This document shows positions 8,670 through 16,954 of a DNA stretch of 51,443 bases, one piece after another. This DNA comes from Bog-159 sp049511415 (GTDB lineage Bacteria; Acidobacteriota; Terriglobia; Bryobacterales; Bryobacteraceae). The notes beneath the pieces were generated by a model. It saw nothing but the letters and a program-made list of their open reading frames with translations, was not told the origin of the DNA and made no database searches. Each line of letters begins with the position of its first letter. Within the stretch, counting starts at the first letter, position 1. The DNA lies in NCBI GenBank assembly GCA_049511415.1, contig JBEKYC010000052.1, forward strand, positions 1-51,443. Reading direction: 5' to 3'. The translations under genes were made by a program, and so were the position numbers.

Positions 8670-10136
8670 TTACTTGACGTAAAACGGCCCGTCGCTCGCC
8701 AGCATGCCGCCCGGTGTGCCCACCCGGACATATCCCGTCGTTGCTCCAGACGGTACAATAGCCGAAATTTGAGACGGCGAGACAACCGTGAACCTAGCCG
8801 GCGTTCCATTAAAGCTGACACTGATGGCGCCCGTCAGACCCGTTCCCAGTATCTCGACCGCGGCTCCCACCTTAGCGAGGTGCGGGAGTGTCTTCACAAA
8901 CGGAGCCAGGCCAGTCGAAAACTGGAAAAGCACGCCTACATTGGCGGCGCCGCCTTCCGATGTGGTCCCGTAGAAGTTTCCGTCCGTGCCTTCCAGCATC
9001 GTGCCGGCCGGCTGGGATCCCTGCCGATCCGGCGACGAGAAGCTGAACAGCGAAGTAAAAACTCCACCCGCAGTGATGCGGAAGATCGTGCCATAGTTGG
9101 AGGCGCCGCCCAATCGAGTTGTCCCATACAGATTCCCATCATTGGCTGAGACCAGGCCCCCGATAGGATGGGCGCCATCGGTGTTATCGAAGTTGTGCAA
9201 GTCCGTCAGAACGCCTTCCGCACTGATCCTGTAAACCTCACCTTCGCCATAGGCCCCGCCGTTGGGTGTCGTGCCGTAGAAGCCACCGTCGGCCCTCAGA
9301 GTCAGCCCGCCCGTCTGACAATTCGTGCAGTATTGGCCGCCGCTCTGCGAACTAAAATTGTGCAGTGTCGTCAGCGTGCCGGAGGGGCTGATCTTGTAGA
9401 CGGTCCCTACGCCGGGATCGTCCGGCATAATGTAGCTGGTCCCTCCGCAGCCGGTGGTCCCATACAAATCGCCATCGGGACCCAGGACCAGACCGCCGGG
9501 GTAGCATCCATCGGGTCCGCTAAAACTGTAGAGGGTCGTGAATACGCCCTCCGGCGTGACCTGAAAAACCGTGCCGTAGTGTAGCTCCTGGCCGTCGGGG
9601 TTGTAGGCGCCGCCGGCTGTCGTGGTTCCGTAGAAGTTCCCGTCCGCGCCCCGGACCAGGGCGCCCTGCGGAGCCGCCCCATCCGTGCCCTCGAACACAT
9701 GCAGCATCGAATAAGCGCCGGATGCAGTGATCTTGAAGATCGTGCCGTATCCGCCGCTCAAGGCACAGGTGCTGGTCGCGGCGATGTTGCCGCCAGCGCA
9801 GTCCGTGCCGTAGAAGTCCCCGTTCAGGTCCTGCACCAGCCCACCGAATGGGTTGGAGCCGGCAGGATCCTTTGCCTTGAACCGTTGCAGAGTGGTCAGC
9901 GCGCCATCGGGAGTGAGCCGGAAGATCGTGCCATACCCCGAGCCACCTTTGATACCGCCAGCCCCTTCCGTGGTCCCGTAATAGTTCCCATCCAGGCCCT
10001 GCACCAAGCGCATCCCACCGGGTTCTTCTCCGTTGTTACTGTCGAAACTCAGTAGAGGAGTGAAGGTCTGTGCGAAACATGCCGCGCAGGACCACAGGAA
10101 AACCCAGACAGCCTTCCGCCAGGCTTGATTGGCCAT
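8670..10136 (-). CDS. secreted GloVer-type (TIGR03803-like) repeat protein with IPT/TIG-like C-terminus
   Basis: 488 aa with a signal peptide (MANQAWRKAVWVFLWSC, cleavage near AQT). Seven repeats carry the pattern x-DGN-x-YGTT-x-x-GG followed by GTIF-K/R-IT-x-x-G; examples are GLDGNYYGTTEGAG, GADGNFYGTTTAGG and GTDGNFYGTTSEGG. This is the choice-of-anchor tandem repeat family seen widely in Verrucomicrobia, Gloeobacter and Acidobacteria, probably a beta-propeller. The last 75 residues (PHLAKVGAAVEILGTGL, then VVSPSQISAIVPSGATTG) look like an IPT/TIG Ig-like domain. AGGAGG precedes ATG 10136. No catalytic function is known; surface or extracellular location is inferred. Confidence 0.85.
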   Translation of the reverse strand: MANQAWRKAVWVFLWSCAACFAQTFTPLLSFDSNNGEEPGGMRLVQGLDGNYYGTTEGAGGIKGGSGYGTIFRLTPDGALTTLQRFKAKDPAGSNPFGGLVQDLNGDFYGTDCAGGNIAATSTCALSGGYGTIFKITASGAYSMLHVFEGTDGAAPQGALVRGADGNFYGTTTAGGAYNPDGQELHYGTVFQVTPEGVFTTLYSFSGPDGCYPGGLVLGPDGDLYGTTGCGGTSYIMPDDPGVGTVYKISPSGTLTTLHNFSSQSGGQYCTNCQTGGLTLRADGGFYGTTPNGGAYGEGEVYRISAEGVLTDLHNFDNTDGAHPIGGLVSANDGNLYGTTRLGGASNYGTIFRITAGGVFTSLFSFSSPDRQGSQPAGTMLEGTDGNFYGTTSEGGAANVGVLFQFSTGLAPFVKTLPHLAKVGAAVEILGTGLTGAISVSFNGTPARFTVVSPSQISAIVPSGATTGYVRVGTPGGMLASDGPFYVK

Positions 10137-10177
10137 GTTGATCCCTCCTGTTGATAGGATACGCCCACCAGCTGTAT

Positions 10178-11263
10178 TTATGGAGCTTGCAGCCCCAGGC
10201 CCGGGCGGTTGGGAAGAATCAGCTTGCCCTTTTCCACCAACACGCCGGTGAATGGATCGTTGGCGATCAGAAGATTGCCGTCTAAGTCCGCGTAGTTCAC
10301 CAGCGGCGAAAGATGCGCCGCCGCGGTCACTGAGACCGAACTCGAAACCATGCAGCCCAACATGGTCTTCAGGCCCAGCGCTTTCGCCACCTGGATCATG
10401 CGGTAGGCTTCCAGAATGCCGCCGGCCTTATCCAGCTTCACGTTGACGCCGTCGAAAGCCCCTGCCAGTTTCGGTATGTCGGAGGCGTGCCGGCAGGCTT
10501 CATCGGCGATCAGCGGCACGTGCGCGCGCTCATGCACCCAGTGCATATCTTCCAGCCTGTCGGCCGGCATGGGCTGCTCCACGAACTCCACGCCTTGCGT
10601 GGCCAGCCAATTGATCTTGCGCACCGCCACTTCCTTATCGGTCCAGCCTTCGTTGGCATCCACGCGCAGCGGCTTATCCGTGGCGCTGCGCACGGCCGCG
10701 ATGGTGGCCTCATCGGTGTCCAGGCCGACCTTGATTTTCAGCACGGGAAAATCCGCCGCCTCGCGCACCTTCTGGCGCGTCACTTCCGGATTGTCGATGC
10801 CGATCGAAAACGTGGTCACCGGTGTATCGCGCGCGTCCAGGCCGAAATAGCGATACAGCGGCACGCCCAGTTTCTGCCCGATCCAATCCATCACCGCGAT
10901 GTCGATGGCGGCCTTGCCGGCCCATTCGCCTTCCACCCGCGCGAAGACCTGCTGCATGAGTTTATCGAACTGCCAGGGATCGGCGGACGTCAGAAAATCG
11001 CGCACCGATTCCACACCGCGTTGCGCGCCTTCCGCGTTCTCGCGATAGCGCACGATGGGCGCGCCCTCGCCATGGCCCGTGACGCCATCGCGGCTATACG
11101 CCACGTGCAGCGTGTCACGATAGTCGCTCGACGACATGGTGGTGGTCCAGGTGTGACGCAGCTTCAGGCGCTTGATCTCCGTCTGCACGGTGGTGCGCGG
11201 CGCACCGGTGGCCAGCAACGCCGGCCATCCGGCTTGCGCTACGAAAAAGTGACGGCGATTCAT
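10178..11263 (-). CDS. dipeptide epimerase (L-Ala-D/L-Glu epimerase-like, enolase superfamily) with Tat-like signal
   Basis: 361 aa. Enolase-superfamily active-site residues can be followed: the KIK pair K176/K178 in VLKIKVG, metal ligands D202 (RVDANEGW), E229 (EFVEQP) and D254 (LIADEA), and the C-terminal Lys in VNVKLDKAGG (K276). This pattern, with a capping domain in the first 140 residues, is that of dipeptide epimerases that convert L-Ala-D-Glu to L-Ala-L-Glu in murein peptide recycling. The start overlaps the stop of the NlpC/P60 gene by four bases (ATGA), and AGGAGG lies inside that gene. The N-terminus MNRRHFFVAQAGW looks like a twin-arginine signal, odd for an enzyme normally cytoplasmic. 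Confidence 0.87.
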   Translation of the reverse strand: MNRRHFFVAQAGWPALLATGAPRTTVQTEIKRLKLRHTWTTTMSSSDYRDTLHVAYSRDGVTGHGEGAPIVRYRENAEGAQRGVESVRDFLTSADPWQFDKLMQQVFARVEGEWAGKAAIDIAVMDWIGQKLGVPLYRYFGLDARDTPVTTFSIGIDNPEVTRQKVREAADFPVLKIKVGLDTDEATIAAVRSATDKPLRVDANEGWTDKEVAVRKINWLATQGVEFVEQPMPADRLEDMHWVHERAHVPLIADEACRHASDIPKLAGAFDGVNVKLDKAGGILEAYRMIQVAKALGLKTMLGCMVSSSVSVTAAAHLSPLVNYADLDGNLLIANDPFTGVLVEKGKLILPNRPGLGLQAP

Positions 11264-12090
11264 TTGAGCCTCCTGCAGGCGACCAGCAAGTTACTCCAGT
11301 GGGGATCGCCGAGATCGCAAATTTGCACCACCGGATGGCTCCAGGTGGTCGCGTTGATGAACTGTCCCCCGCCGATATACATGCCGGTGTGCGTGATGTG
11401 ATCGGGCCCGCTGCCGAAAAACAGCAGATCGCCGGGCTTCAACTCGTCGCGCGTCACCGGCGCCACGCCTCTCCAGGCCGCCTGTTGATCGGCATCCCGC
11501 GGGATCAGCGCGCCCCGGCGCCGGCAAAGCATCTGGGTGAAGCCGGAACAATCATAGCCGAAACTGGACGTGCCGCCCCAAGTATACGGCAGGCCCACGA
11601 AGCGGCGGCTCAGTTCAATAGTCTGATCGATCGACAAGGGATGCCCGTCGGACATCACGTCGCCGCGTTGCACCCAGCCGGCGCGATCGTCCGGCAGACG
11701 CACTTCCATCCAGCGGGGGTTGTCCCGCGGCTCGGCGACTATTTCCAACCGCGTCTCGAAGGGCACCGTGATCAACGGACGGCGTTTGGTGACGTTCGGC
11801 TCATAGTAGATATGCGCGAAAAGCTCCGCCACTTGCGCCACCTGTCCGGACACGGCGTACGGATTCTGGCGCCGCGCATCCCCACTGGCCATCCAGCCGG
11901 TGTAATCGTCGGCCGTGCGGACGCGCAGCCAGCCGGCGCGCTCGTCGATCACGCCGACATTGGACGCATAGATGGCCTGCGACACCACTTCAGTGTTGTC
12001 GTCGGGTTGTGCGTACATGTTCGCGACCGGCTTGACGACCACGGCCGGCGCGGCCGCGGCCAGCAAAGCCACTGTCATAAACGGGTGCAT
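11260..12090 (-). CDS. NlpC/P60 (C40) peptidase with SH3-like domains, probable gamma-D-glutamyl endopeptidase
   Basis: 276 aa from ATG 12090. The open frame extends further upstream, but that part overlaps the preceding gene and lacks a signal sequence, whereas MHPFMTVALLAAAAPAVV is a clear export signal. Two SH3-like segments (about 18-72 and 85-145; GWLRVRTADDYTGWM and WMEVRLPDDRAGWV) precede the C40 domain. C181 in FGYDCSGF is the nucleophile and H234 in HTGMYIG the base; the third triad position is N246 (FINAT) where YkfC-like enzymes have His. The layout matches YkfC-type L-Ala-gamma-D-Glu-diamino-acid peptidases, which supply the dipeptide for the epimerase encoded next to it. Confidence 0.88.
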   Translation of the reverse strand: MHPFMTVALLAAAAPAVVVKPVANMYAQPDDNTEVVSQAIYASNVGVIDERAGWLRVRTADDYTGWMASGDARRQNPYAVSGQVAQVAELFAHIYYEPNVTKRRPLITVPFETRLEIVAEPRDNPRWMEVRLPDDRAGWVQRGDVMSDGHPLSIDQTIELSRRFVGLPYTWGGTSSFGYDCSGFTQMLCRRRGALIPRDADQQAAWRGVAPVTRDELKPGDLLFFGSGPDHITHTGMYIGGGQFINATTWSHPVVQICDLGDPHWSNLLVACRRLK

Positions 12091-12113
12091 GGGACCTGCT
12101 ATCAGCCTAACAG

Positions 12114-13406
12114 CTAACGGGACGATTTCGGCCCTTGAATCCACCCGGTAATGTCGTCGATCACTTCCGGCGCAACGTGTGCCGGCTTGGCATATTCTTC
12201 CGGAGTGCTTTTGCCCTCGCCTGCCACGAACAGATGATTCAGCTTGGTGTAACTGCGAAACGTGACGTTCTCCTTTGGACCCAAGCCGGCTTTCCATAGG
12301 GCGAAATCCTTCATGCTGACCTGGTAGTCGCGCTCGCCCTGCAGGATCAGCATCGGCTCGGCACTCTGGGCCGCTATCAGAACCGGATGATAGTCTTTCA
12401 AATCGGCGCGGTATTTCTCAGTTACCCCCGGTAGGACCTTCCACGGATCCTTTCGGATGATATCCAGCTTCTCGCGCTGGCTGTCGGTCAGTGGGCCTTT
12501 CAAACGGTACAGATATTCAAACTGCTCGACGATCAACTCTTCCAGTGGACGCACGCTACCGGCCATGACAATGACACCCGCCAGATGAGTATCGCCTTGC
12601 ATGATGCGCGGCATCATGTAGCCGCCCTGGCTATGGCCGAGCACGTAGATGCGCCGTGGATCGATGCCCTCCTCGGTGCGGAGCAAGGCGGCGGCGCGCA
12701 CGGCATCATCCACCGTTTCGCTCGTCATGGTGAAGTTCGGATCGGCCGCGCACTCATGCGGGTGCACCTTGGTGCGTTTGTCATAACGCAGCACCGCGAT
12801 GCCGCGTGACGACAGTCCCTCCGCCAGATCGCGGAAGACCCGCACACCCTCGACGGTCTCGTCGCGGTCGTTCGGCCCCGAGCCGTGCACCAGCACCACC
12901 GCCGGCCATGGTCCCTTTCCATTGGGGACAGTCAGCGTGCCGGGCAGTTTCCATTCGTCCGCGCCCACGGTCACATCGCGCGACGAAAACGAATCCGGCC
13001 GGCTGTACGCCGCTGTTTGATAGGGCGCGGCTTCCGATTTCGGAGGCACGAACCAGGTGCCTTGGATCTGTCCCGCGGCGTTCCAACTCACAATGAAATT
13101 CAGAGAAGCCGGCGCCCAATGCAGTGGAATGGTGACATTCACGGCATCGCCTATGTGGCGCGTCTCCGGCGCATCCTGGCTGAGAGGCTTGCCCAGCGTC
13201 GTCATTAACTGTCCAGCCTGGGCCGCATAGGTTTCCAGAGTTATGGCCTTCTTCATCTCGGGAGAAAACTGGGAATAGAAGGCTGCATACTTGCCCGCCA
13301 GCACCAGATCGAGCGCCTGACGGGTGCGCTCTTCCAGAGTCTGCGCCAGAGTAGCCGGCACGGCGGCCAGCGCCACCCACGCAGCTCCGTGTTTCAGGGT
13401 CCACAT
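12114..13406 (-). CDS. secreted alpha/beta hydrolase (dienelactone-hydrolase/esterase type) with N-terminal DUF3887-like domain
   Basis: About 430 aa from ATG 13406, which follows a GGAGG; an upstream ATG at 13436 would only add ten residues before the signal peptide. After the signal (cleavage near LAQ) lies a domain of about 100 residues (ALDLVLAGKYAAFYSQFS...) like DUF3887, often fused to hydrolases. The hydrolase has VLVHGSGPNDRDE for the oxyanion, nucleophile elbow GHSQGG, acid in LQGERDYQV and the His in KLNHLF. Substrate unknown. It lies 23 bases upstream of the NlpC/P60 gene on the same strand, so the three genes probably form one transcript. Confidence 0.85.
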   Translation of the reverse strand: MWTLKHGAAWVALAAVPATLAQTLEERTRQALDLVLAGKYAAFYSQFSPEMKKAITLETYAAQAGQLMTTLGKPLSQDAPETRHIGDAVNVTIPLHWAPASLNFIVSWNAAGQIQGTWFVPPKSEAAPYQTAAYSRPDSFSSRDVTVGADEWKLPGTLTVPNGKGPWPAVVLVHGSGPNDRDETVEGVRVFRDLAEGLSSRGIAVLRYDKRTKVHPHECAADPNFTMTSETVDDAVRAAALLRTEEGIDPRRIYVLGHSQGGYMMPRIMQGDTHLAGVIVMAGSVRPLEELIVEQFEYLYRLKGPLTDSQREKLDIIRKDPWKVLPGVTEKYRADLKDYHPVLIAAQSAEPMLILQGERDYQVSMKDFALWKAGLGPKENVTFRSYTKLNHLFVAGEGKSTPEEYAKPAHVAPEVIDDITGWIQGPKSSR

Positions 13407-13475
13407 GCCTCCATTGTACGAGCACTTGCGCCGCAACCCGACGGGTGAGATGATTGCCCTTCGGGAAACCCTATA

Positions 13476-14291
13476 ATGAACCGGTTATCGATCGGATTAT
13501 TCGCGCTGCTGTTCGGGGTTTGCGCCACGGCGTTCGCGCAAACTGCCGCCAGGAAGAAGCTGCTCTTCATCGGCGAGGTGAAAGGCTTCGAGCACGACTC
13601 GGTGTCGCATGCCATGGCCACCATCGAGAAGCTGGGCCAGCAAAGCGGCCTGTGGGACACCTACCTGCGCACGGATTCGGAACTGCTCACCAAGAAGAAG
13701 CTCGACGGCAACGCCAAGAACCTGGATTACTTTAACGCGGTGATGTTCTACACCACCGGCGATCTGGATCTGAATGACGAACAGAAGGCCGCGCTGCTAT
13801 CTTTCGTCAAGGATGACGGCAAGGGCTTTCTGGGCACGCACAGCGCCACCGACACGTTCTACCACTGGACCGCCTATGGCGACCTGATCGGCGCCTATTT
13901 TAACGAGCACCCGTGGGGACAGGTGCATGCCACCATCGACGTGGAAGACCGTGCCTTCCCCGCCACGCGGCACTTTCCGCCGAGTTTTCCGATCTACGAC
14001 GAAATCTATCAGTTCAAGGAGCCGTACACGCGCGACAAAGTGCGCGTGCTGATGAGCATCGATCCGGCCAGCGTGGACCTGAAGAATCCGCGCGTCCACC
14101 GCACCGACAAAGACTTCGCCGTAACCTGGGTGCGCAATTACGGCAAGGGCCGCGTCTTTTACTCCTCGCTAGGCCATCGCGAGGATGTTTGGGATCGTCC
14201 CGATATCCAGCAGATGTGGTTGGAAGCGGTGAAGTGGGCGATGGGCATGACCCAGGGTGACGCGACGCCACGGCCCGCGCCGGCTCGCTAA
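13476..14291 (+). CDS. secreted ThuA-domain protein
   Basis: 271 aa with a signal peptide (MNRLSIGLFALLFGVCATAF, cleavage near AQT). The body is a ThuA (trehalose-utilisation type) glutamine-amidotransferase-like fold: KKLLFIGEVKGFEHDSV at the start, a central GKGFLGTHSATDTFYHW, then AFPATRHFP and GRVFYSSLGHREDVW. Many such proteins in Acidobacteria and Planctomycetes occur in sugar-degradation clusters; a biochemical activity is not established. A TATAAT hexamer overlaps the ATG (13472-13477), so if it is a real -10 element the start must be elsewhere; the signal peptide argues for ATG 13476. The last four bases overlap the stop of the convergent DedA gene. Confidence 0.85.
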   Translation: MNRLSIGLFALLFGVCATAFAQTAARKKLLFIGEVKGFEHDSVSHAMATIEKLGQQSGLWDTYLRTDSELLTKKKLDGNAKNLDYFNAVMFYTTGDLDLNDEQKAALLSFVKDDGKGFLGTHSATDTFYHWTAYGDLIGAYFNEHPWGQVHATIDVEDRAFPATRHFPPSFPIYDEIYQFKEPYTRDKVRVLMSIDPASVDLKNPRVHRTDKDFAVTWVRNYGKGRVFYSSLGHREDVWDRPDIQQMWLEAVKWAMGMTQGDATPRPAPAR

Positions 14292-14947
14292 TTCGCGGCG
14301 GCAGTGCTCTTCCGGCGGGCCTTCAGCACTTCCAGTCCGGCCGGCACCAGAGACAGGGCGATGATCCCCAGAATCACCTTCTCGAAGTTATGCCGGATAA
14401 AAGCGACGCCACCCAGCTTGTAGCCTAACAGCGTCATCAGCAGCACCCAGCCGGTAACGCCGAACACATCGTAACCGATGAAGCGCGCCAGGTTCATACG
14501 GCCGACGCCCGCCACGAAGGCCGCGAACGTGCGAATGATGGGGATGAAGTGCGCATAGATCATCGTGCGGCCGCCGTGTTTTTCGTAGAATTCGTGCGTG
14601 CGCGCCAGATGTTCCTTGCGAAAGATGCGTGAATTCTGCCGGTTAAAGATATGCGGTCCCGTGCTTCGCCCCAGCATGTAGCCGGAGATATCGCCCAGCA
14701 GCGCAGCCGAAATCAGCAGCGCGTTCACCAGCACGATATCCAGATGTCCAGCGCCGCAGACCACACCTACCGTGAACAACAGCGAGTCGCCCGGCAGGAA
14801 GAACCCCACCAGCATGCCCGTCTCGGCGAACACCAGCAGGAACAGTGTGGCGTAGCCCAGCCAGCCGGTCAGCAGCGTGCCGAGTAGTTCAATGAGCCGC
14901 TCCGGGTTGGTGAGCGAGCGAAGAAAATCCAGGAAGCTATGAATCAT
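14288..14947 (-). CDS. DedA family (VTT-domain) membrane protein
   Basis: 219 aa, four to five hydrophobic segments. Family motifs are clear: ETGMLVGFFLPGDSLLF in the re-entrant region, GDISGYMLGRSTG, and the Arg-containing HFIPIIRTFAAFVAGVGRM. DedA proteins act in lipid-carrier handling, including undecaprenyl phosphate and phospholipid flipping, and in membrane energetics. The gene starts five bases after the PpiD-like gene ends on the same strand, so the two are probably cotranscribed, joining an envelope protein-folding factor with a lipid-carrier protein. Confidence 0.9.
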   Translation of the reverse strand: MIHSFLDFLRSLTNPERLIELLGTLLTGWLGYATLFLLVFAETGMLVGFFLPGDSLLFTVGVVCGAGHLDIVLVNALLISAALLGDISGYMLGRSTGPHIFNRQNSRIFRKEHLARTHEFYEKHGGRTMIYAHFIPIIRTFAAFVAGVGRMNLARFIGYDVFGVTGWVLLMTLLGYKLGGVAFIRHNFEKVILGIIALSLVPAGLEVLKARRKSTAAAN

Positions 14948-14952
14948 CCGGT

Positions 14953-16887
14953 TTAGCTGTGATAGCTGGCAATCAACCGGTTCATCACGTCTTCGTGGAT
15001 CTTGATCTTGCCTTCCTTGGTCAGGGCTTCGCGCACGCCGTCTTCGAACAGCGAATTGCGGGTCTGGCTCTTCTGTCCTTTGATCTGGTCGCGAATACTG
15101 ACGCGCTGCGCTTCCAGGCCGGATGCATCCGCGGGGACCTTCTCCACTACTTTGCAGACCACCTTGGAATCGCCAATCCCCACCGGCCCCACAATCGTGC
15201 CCACCGGCTTGACGAAGGCATCCAGCAGCACGCCCGCCGATCCCAGTCCCTCGATGGCGCCGGCGCGATCCACATCGGCGGAGGTCTTCATTTCGAAGCC
15301 CATGGCCTTCGCGGCGGCCGCCAGATCGCCCCCGTTCGCGCGCGCTTTGTCCGCCAGTTCCGCGCCTTTTGCGGCGATCAATTTGTCCGTCTTATCCTTA
15401 ACCAGGCCGTCATGCACCTTCGTTTCCACTTCCGCCATGGCCGCCGGGTGGGCGGGCGTGTCGCCGGTCACCACCGCCATGGCGATCTTGTTGCCCGGCA
15501 ACAGCACTTGTTGCGAAACCTCGCCTACTTTGAGGGTGCCGATGGATTCGTCAAAATCTTTGTTGGTGCCGATCTCCGGAATGGAACTGCCGGGACCCAC
15601 CTGATCGGCTTTGATGTATTGCAGGTTCAGGTCCGCCGCCACTTTTTCCGGATGCTGCGGATCCTTCGTCAGCGCCGCCTGCGCCTTGTCCGCGGTCTGC
15701 TGCATCAATTCGTTGACGCGCTGTTTCTTGTATTCGCCGGCGATTTCGGTCTTCACGCCGTCGAACGGCCTCAGTTGCGCCTGCTCATGTTTGAGCACCA
15801 GCAGGATGTGATAACCGTAAGTGACCTTCACCGGATCGCTGATTTCTCCCGGCTTCAGCGAGAACGCGGCTTTCTCGAATTCCGCGAACATCTGGCCTCT
15901 TTCCACCCCGTCCACCTCGCCGCCCTTCGCGGCCGAGCTCGGATCTTCCGAATACTTCTTGGCCATCTCGGCGAAGTTCGCCCCGCCGCGCAGTTGCTTC
16001 ACCAGGCCTTCCGCCTTGGCTTTCACGGTGGTGTCGCTCTTGGGGTCCTTCTCGTCGGTCTTCAACAGGATGTGCCGCACGTCGACGTGCTCGGGGGTGC
16101 GATAGTGGTCCTTGTTTTCGTTATAAACCCGCAGCAGGTCCGCTTCGGTCGGCTGGATCGTCTGCTCCAGCTTGGCCTGGTCTATCAGCACGATACCGAG
16201 ATCGCGCTTCTCCGGGACCTGGTACAGGGGCTTGTGATCGTCGTAATATTTCTGCAGCTCCGCGGGCGTAACCTGCACTGTCGCGCGCAGCTTATCGGCC
16301 GGAATTTTGACATATTCGATCTTGATCTTGTCGCTGCGGCGGTGATATTCCTGCTCGATCTCCTGCGGGGTCACGATGGTGCCTTCGAGCGCCACGTTGC
16401 GCATCTTGGTGATGAGCAACTGCCGGGACAAGTCTTCCTCGAACTGCGGAATCGTCAGGTTCTGTTGCGCCAGCACCTGCGCGTACGCATCCTTGCCCGC
16501 GAATTTGCCGTTGGGAAAAAGCTGCGGGATCGTCTGCCGGATGGCCTTTGCCAGATCGTCGTCCGAGACCTTGTAGCCCAGACGGGCCGCTTCGTAGGCC
16601 AGGGCGTGCTCCGTGATCATGGAGTTCACGTACTGCGGCACGTAGTGCGCCATCAACTCGGCGGGCAGGCGCTGGCCCCGGGTGTTCAATTGAATGATTT
16701 GCTGGACGTCGGTTGTCGAGATGGCATCCTTGCCGATTTCGGCGACCACCGTGTCGGTGCCGCCTCCGCTGCCCATGGTGGGCCCACCCGGAATGAGATA
16801 GGTGAGCATGGAAAACGCGACGAGCAGCAGCAATCCGCCGAGCATGATGCGCACGGCTTTGTCTCGGCTGCGGAACAGATCAAACAT
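14953..16887 (-). CDS. PpiD/SurA-type peptidyl-prolyl isomerase, membrane anchored
   Basis: 644 aa. A short cytoplasmic N-terminus (MFDLFRSRDKAVR) and one membrane helix (about 14-31) precede a SurA_N-like chaperone domain with conserved VNSMITEHALAYEAARLGY. A parvulin domain lies at about 265-365 (VDVRHILLK, FAEMAKKYSEDPSSAAKGG, VTYGYHILLV). A second, degenerate parvulin-like or C-terminal chaperone region fills the rest. The architecture matches E. coli PpiD (about 620 aa), a periplasmic-facing chaperone near the Sec translocon. A TATAAT on the minus strand at 16920-16925 could be its -10 element. The gene is followed by dedA after five bases. Confidence 0.88.
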   Translation of the reverse strand: MFDLFRSRDKAVRIMLGGLLLLVAFSMLTYLIPGGPTMGSGGGTDTVVAEIGKDAISTTDVQQIIQLNTRGQRLPAELMAHYVPQYVNSMITEHALAYEAARLGYKVSDDDLAKAIRQTIPQLFPNGKFAGKDAYAQVLAQQNLTIPQFEEDLSRQLLITKMRNVALEGTIVTPQEIEQEYHRRSDKIKIEYVKIPADKLRATVQVTPAELQKYYDDHKPLYQVPEKRDLGIVLIDQAKLEQTIQPTEADLLRVYNENKDHYRTPEHVDVRHILLKTDEKDPKSDTTVKAKAEGLVKQLRGGANFAEMAKKYSEDPSSAAKGGEVDGVERGQMFAEFEKAAFSLKPGEISDPVKVTYGYHILLVLKHEQAQLRPFDGVKTEIAGEYKKQRVNELMQQTADKAQAALTKDPQHPEKVAADLNLQYIKADQVGPGSSIPEIGTNKDFDESIGTLKVGEVSQQVLLPGNKIAMAVVTGDTPAHPAAMAEVETKVHDGLVKDKTDKLIAAKGAELADKARANGGDLAAAAKAMGFEMKTSADVDRAGAIEGLGSAGVLLDAFVKPVGTIVGPVGIGDSKVVCKVVEKVPADASGLEAQRVSIRDQIKGQKSQTRNSLFEDGVREALTKEGKIKIHEDVMNRLIASYHS

Positions 16888-16919
16888 GTAACTAAGTCTC
16901 CTGAATCGGGGAAACCCTC

Positions 16920-16925
16920 ATTATA
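16920..16925 (-). promoter_or_regulatory. possible -10 element of the PpiD-like gene
   Basis: On the minus strand TATAAT followed by GAGGG lies 33 bases before the start codon; an AGGAG follows about 20 bases downstream. I see no convincing -35 hexamer at 16-18 bases, so an extended or weak promoter is assumed. Confidence 0.35.
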
Positions 16926-16954
16926 GCAGTGGCCAGGGGCGGACGCTGCCGGCG

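Noticed and set aside
12091..12297. N-terminal extension of the NlpC/P60 protein
   Set aside because: Overlaps the upstream hydrolase gene and lacks a signal peptide, unlike the start at 12090.
14959..16926. 655-codon open frame on the plus strand opposite the PpiD-like gene
   Set aside because: It mirrors the gene exactly, is rich in Arg, His and Gly, and shows no domain or signal; it is an effect of high GC third positions.
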